NCBI GenBank assembly: GCA_016649795.1
Contig: JAENWZ010000006.1
Location: 1 to 23,747, forward strand
DNA from: Proteiniphilum sp.
GTDB lineage: Bacteria > Bacteroidota > Bacteroidia > Bacteroidales > Dysgonomonadaceae
Length of the DNA stretch: 23,747 bases
Direction of reading: 5' to 3'
Both the position numbers and the translations under genes were made by a program. Position 1 is the stretch's first letter. Every line of letters begins with the position of its first letter. Under the pieces are notes generated by a model. The model was not told where the DNA came from. It did not search any database and saw nothing but the letters and a program-made list of their open reading frames with translations. Below are positions 21,995 through 23,747 of this stretch, in pieces.

Positions 21995-23155
21995 ATGGAA
22001 AATAATATTCAAAATAGCTTTGATGACATTCGCCCTCTCCGAGATGATGAAGTTGAAGCTACTATTGAAAAAATAACTTCGGACATATACTTCCGTCTAA
22101 CGGTTGTTCCATACATTGAAACCGCAACCTGGAAGAATCTCATCCAAACCATGAAGAGATGTAAAACAGTGTATGATTTCCAGAGAACCATCACTAGTCC
22201 GATATTATTGAAACTCTTCGATGTAACACAAACTAAGATAAACAGTTCTAACTGGAATTTCACAAAAGGAGAAAGAAGTCAGCTCTACATTTCAAACCAT
22301 CGGGATATTGTGTTGGATGCGGCTATTCTCAATATACTTATGCTACTCAATAAAAGAGAAACTGTCGAGATAGCCATCGGTGATAATCTACTCTTCATTC
22401 CCTGGGTTGCTGATATTGTACGACTAAACAAAAGTTTTATTGTCAAACGTAATCTTCCCATAAAACAATTGCTGGAAAAAATAAATCATCTCTCTGCATA
22501 CATCAGCCAGACAATTATACAACGTAATCAATCAATTTGGATTGCACAAAGAGAAGGAAGAGCAAAAGATGCAAATGACCGAACCCAGATAAGTGTACTT
22601 AAAATGCTTTCACTCTATAATAAAAACAATCCACTTGAAGCTTTGACAAACCTTAATATCGTTCCTATTTCACTCTCTTACGAATATGATCCGTGCGATT
22701 ATCTGAAAGCTAAAGAATCTCAAATGAAACGAGATAATCCGGAACATAAGAAGACTTTTTTTGATGATGTGGAAAATATGAAGACAGGGATAATGGGATA
22801 CAAAGGTCGAATTCATCTCCAGTTTGGACGTCCTATCAACGATAAATTGGAAAAGCTTGACAAGGATATGGACAAAACCTCCATCTTCTCCTCCGTTGCA
22901 TCTATCATTGACCAAGAAATTCACCTCAACTATCTCTTTTTCACCCATAATTACATAGCATATGATTTAATGACTGACAGCCATACTTTTATGCATAAAT
23001 ATAGTATGGTCGACCGGAATAATTTTGAAAAATATATCACCAAGCAGGTGGACAAAATCGAAGTTACAGATAAAGATGAAGAGTTCTTGCGCTCAAAAAT
23101 AATACTTATGTACGGAAATACTGTAAAAAATTATTTAGAAGCACTGGAGAAATGA
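21995..23155 (+). CDS. Glycerol-3-phosphate/1-acylglycerol-3-phosphate acyltransferase family (PlsC-like)
   Basis: A 386-residue protein of the glycerolipid acyltransferase superfamily, which transfers acyl groups to (lyso)phosphatidate-type acceptors. Seen: YISNHRDIVLDAA with His102 and Asp108, corresponding to the catalytic H-x4-D motif but with five residues between them, and IWIAQREGRAKD at the place of the substrate-binding EGTR block. No transmembrane helix is evident. About 80 residues precede the catalytic motif and a long C-terminal region follows the EGR block. This resembles a Bacteroidales subgroup annotated as 1-acylglycerol-3-phosphate acyltransferase. The gene is clearly AT-richer than its neighbours (hand counts of 38% and 32% G+C on two 60-base lines, against 55% on a ddl line). 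It is followed after 1 nt by a NigD-like lipoprotein gene. Confidence 0.78.
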   Translation: MENNIQNSFDDIRPLRDDEVEATIEKITSDIYFRLTVVPYIETATWKNLIQTMKRCKTVYDFQRTITSPILLKLFDVTQTKINSSNWNFTKGERSQLYISNHRDIVLDAAILNILMLLNKRETVEIAIGDNLLFIPWVADIVRLNKSFIVKRNLPIKQLLEKINHLSAYISQTIIQRNQSIWIAQREGRAKDANDRTQISVLKMLSLYNKNNPLEALTNLNIVPISLSYEYDPCDYLKAKESQMKRDNPEHKKTFFDDVENMKTGIMGYKGRIHLQFGRPINDKLEKLDKDMDKTSIFSSVASIIDQEIHLNYLFFTHNYIAYDLMTDSHTFMHKYSMVDRNNFEKYITKQVDKIEVTDKDEEFLRSKIILMYGNTVKNYLEALEK

Positions 23156-23156
23156 A

Positions 23157-23747
23157 ATGAATAGTCCACTCTCAACACTTATGCCAATTATTCTATTGTC
23201 ACTTTTGACAGGATGTGAAAAGGAACCTAAACGCATGGACGATTATCTGGTCGATTTTGCCACGCTGCTGAAAGAGGGCACAGAGTATCGTTTCCGGCTG
23301 GACAACAACCGGATTGTTATACCGAAGGGGGTGGATGACTACAAGGGTAATGAAGGGCAACGGGTGATTCTCAACTATGTCCCGTTGAATGGTGACACCA
23401 TTCAAATAAGGCGTATCTCTGATATATTTACTGACGTGATTCAAACAGACGGTTTTCCGGAACGGTATACCGACGATCCGGTGAAGATTCAGAGTGCCTG
23501 GGTAGGTGGTGATTACCTGAACATGATCATGGAAATAGAATACCACAGCGTGGCGCATAAGGTTTCACTCTTAAGCGATCCCTCATCCGCCTCTCTCGAC
23601 CTCTGGTTCAGCCACTCCCGCAACAATGATCCACACGGTTACCCGCAGACAATGTATGCCTCCTTCTCACTGCAGAGTCTTCGTCCCGGGAGCAATGGCA
23701 CAGTTATCCCTTTTCGGCTATTCATAAACACGCATACAGGAGTGCGC
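23157..23747 (+). CDS. NigD-like lipoprotein, partial (first 197 residues)
   Basis: The frame is open to the end of the window, so the C-terminus is missing. Seen: a signal peptide with lipobox (LLTGC, Cys20), then the NigD-like pattern: DDYLVDFATLL, EYRFRLDNNRIVIP, GQRVILNYVPLNGDTIQI, DDPVKIQSAWVGGDYLNMIMEI and DLWFSHSRNNDP. NigD-like lipoproteins are widespread in Bacteroidales and named after a gene of the Prevotella nigrescens bacteriocin locus; their role is not known. The ATG lies 1 nt after the acyltransferase stop, so the two are cotranscribed, yet base composition returns to the richer G+C of the rest of the window. Confidence 0.85.
   Translation, partial: MNSPLSTLMPIILLSLLTGCEKEPKRMDDYLVDFATLLKEGTEYRFRLDNNRIVIPKGVDDYKGNEGQRVILNYVPLNGDTIQIRRISDIFTDVIQTDGFPERYTDDPVKIQSAWVGGDYLNMIMEIEYHSVAHKVSLLSDPSSASLDLWFSHSRNNDPHGYPQTMYASFSLQSLRPGSNGTVIPFRLFINTHTGVR

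Overview
The window looks like a chromosomal stretch of a Bacteroidota, most likely a member of the Bacteroidales. The reasons are Bacteroidetes-type promoters (TAnnTTTG at -7, sometimes with TTG/TTTG at about -33), short -SC- lipobox signal peptides on many secreted proteins, a NigD-like lipoprotein, a PASTA protein without a kinase, a stand-alone glutamate 5-kinase without PUA domain, and GyrB and L34 sequences of Bacteroidales style. The family cannot be fixed by eye. No mobile element, CRISPR array, phage or defence genes are visible. Most of the window is housekeeping.

Layout. (1) 1-567, minus: 5' part of a cation diffusion facilitator. (2) 681-7400, plus: four tightly packed genes (gaps of 2 nt, a 4-nt overlap, 2 nt): S9 oligopeptidase lipoprotein, dicarboxylate/amino-acid:cation symporter with an internal deletion, cytochrome c-PQQ sugar dehydrogenase lipoprotein, and a TonB-dependent receptor resembling E. 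coli PqqU/YncD. (3) 7448-8752: M23 peptidase lipoprotein with its own, almost leaderless, promoter. (4) 8895-11757: proA, proB, proC, the complete glutamate-to-proline pathway. (5) 11795-17712, minus: gyrB, ldcA, K+/H+ antiporter, glutaminyl cyclase, sufE in one codirectional run with short gaps. (6) 17917-18281, minus: tRNA-Glu and rpsT, probably one transcript ending in a clear terminator. (7) 18615-18761, plus: rpmH with a 125-nt leader and a strong terminator. (8) 18943-21725, plus: PASTA protein, RluD-type pseudouridine synthase, Ddl. (9) 21995-23747, plus: an AT-rich acyltransferase followed after 1 nt by a NigD-like lipoprotein that leaves the window.

The most interesting signal is functional. 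A periplasmic PQQ enzyme fused to cytochrome c sits 2 nt from a receptor resembling the known PQQ importer, which suggests a scavenge-and-use module: import external PQQ, load the dehydrogenase, oxidise sugars and pass electrons to the fused haem. The second is a clean in-frame loss of roughly 60-90 residues from the symporter upstream. Smaller observations are a mini-ORF and a 17/19 Fur-box match in the rpmH leader, a nearly leaderless M23 transcript, and a composition break at the acyltransferase.
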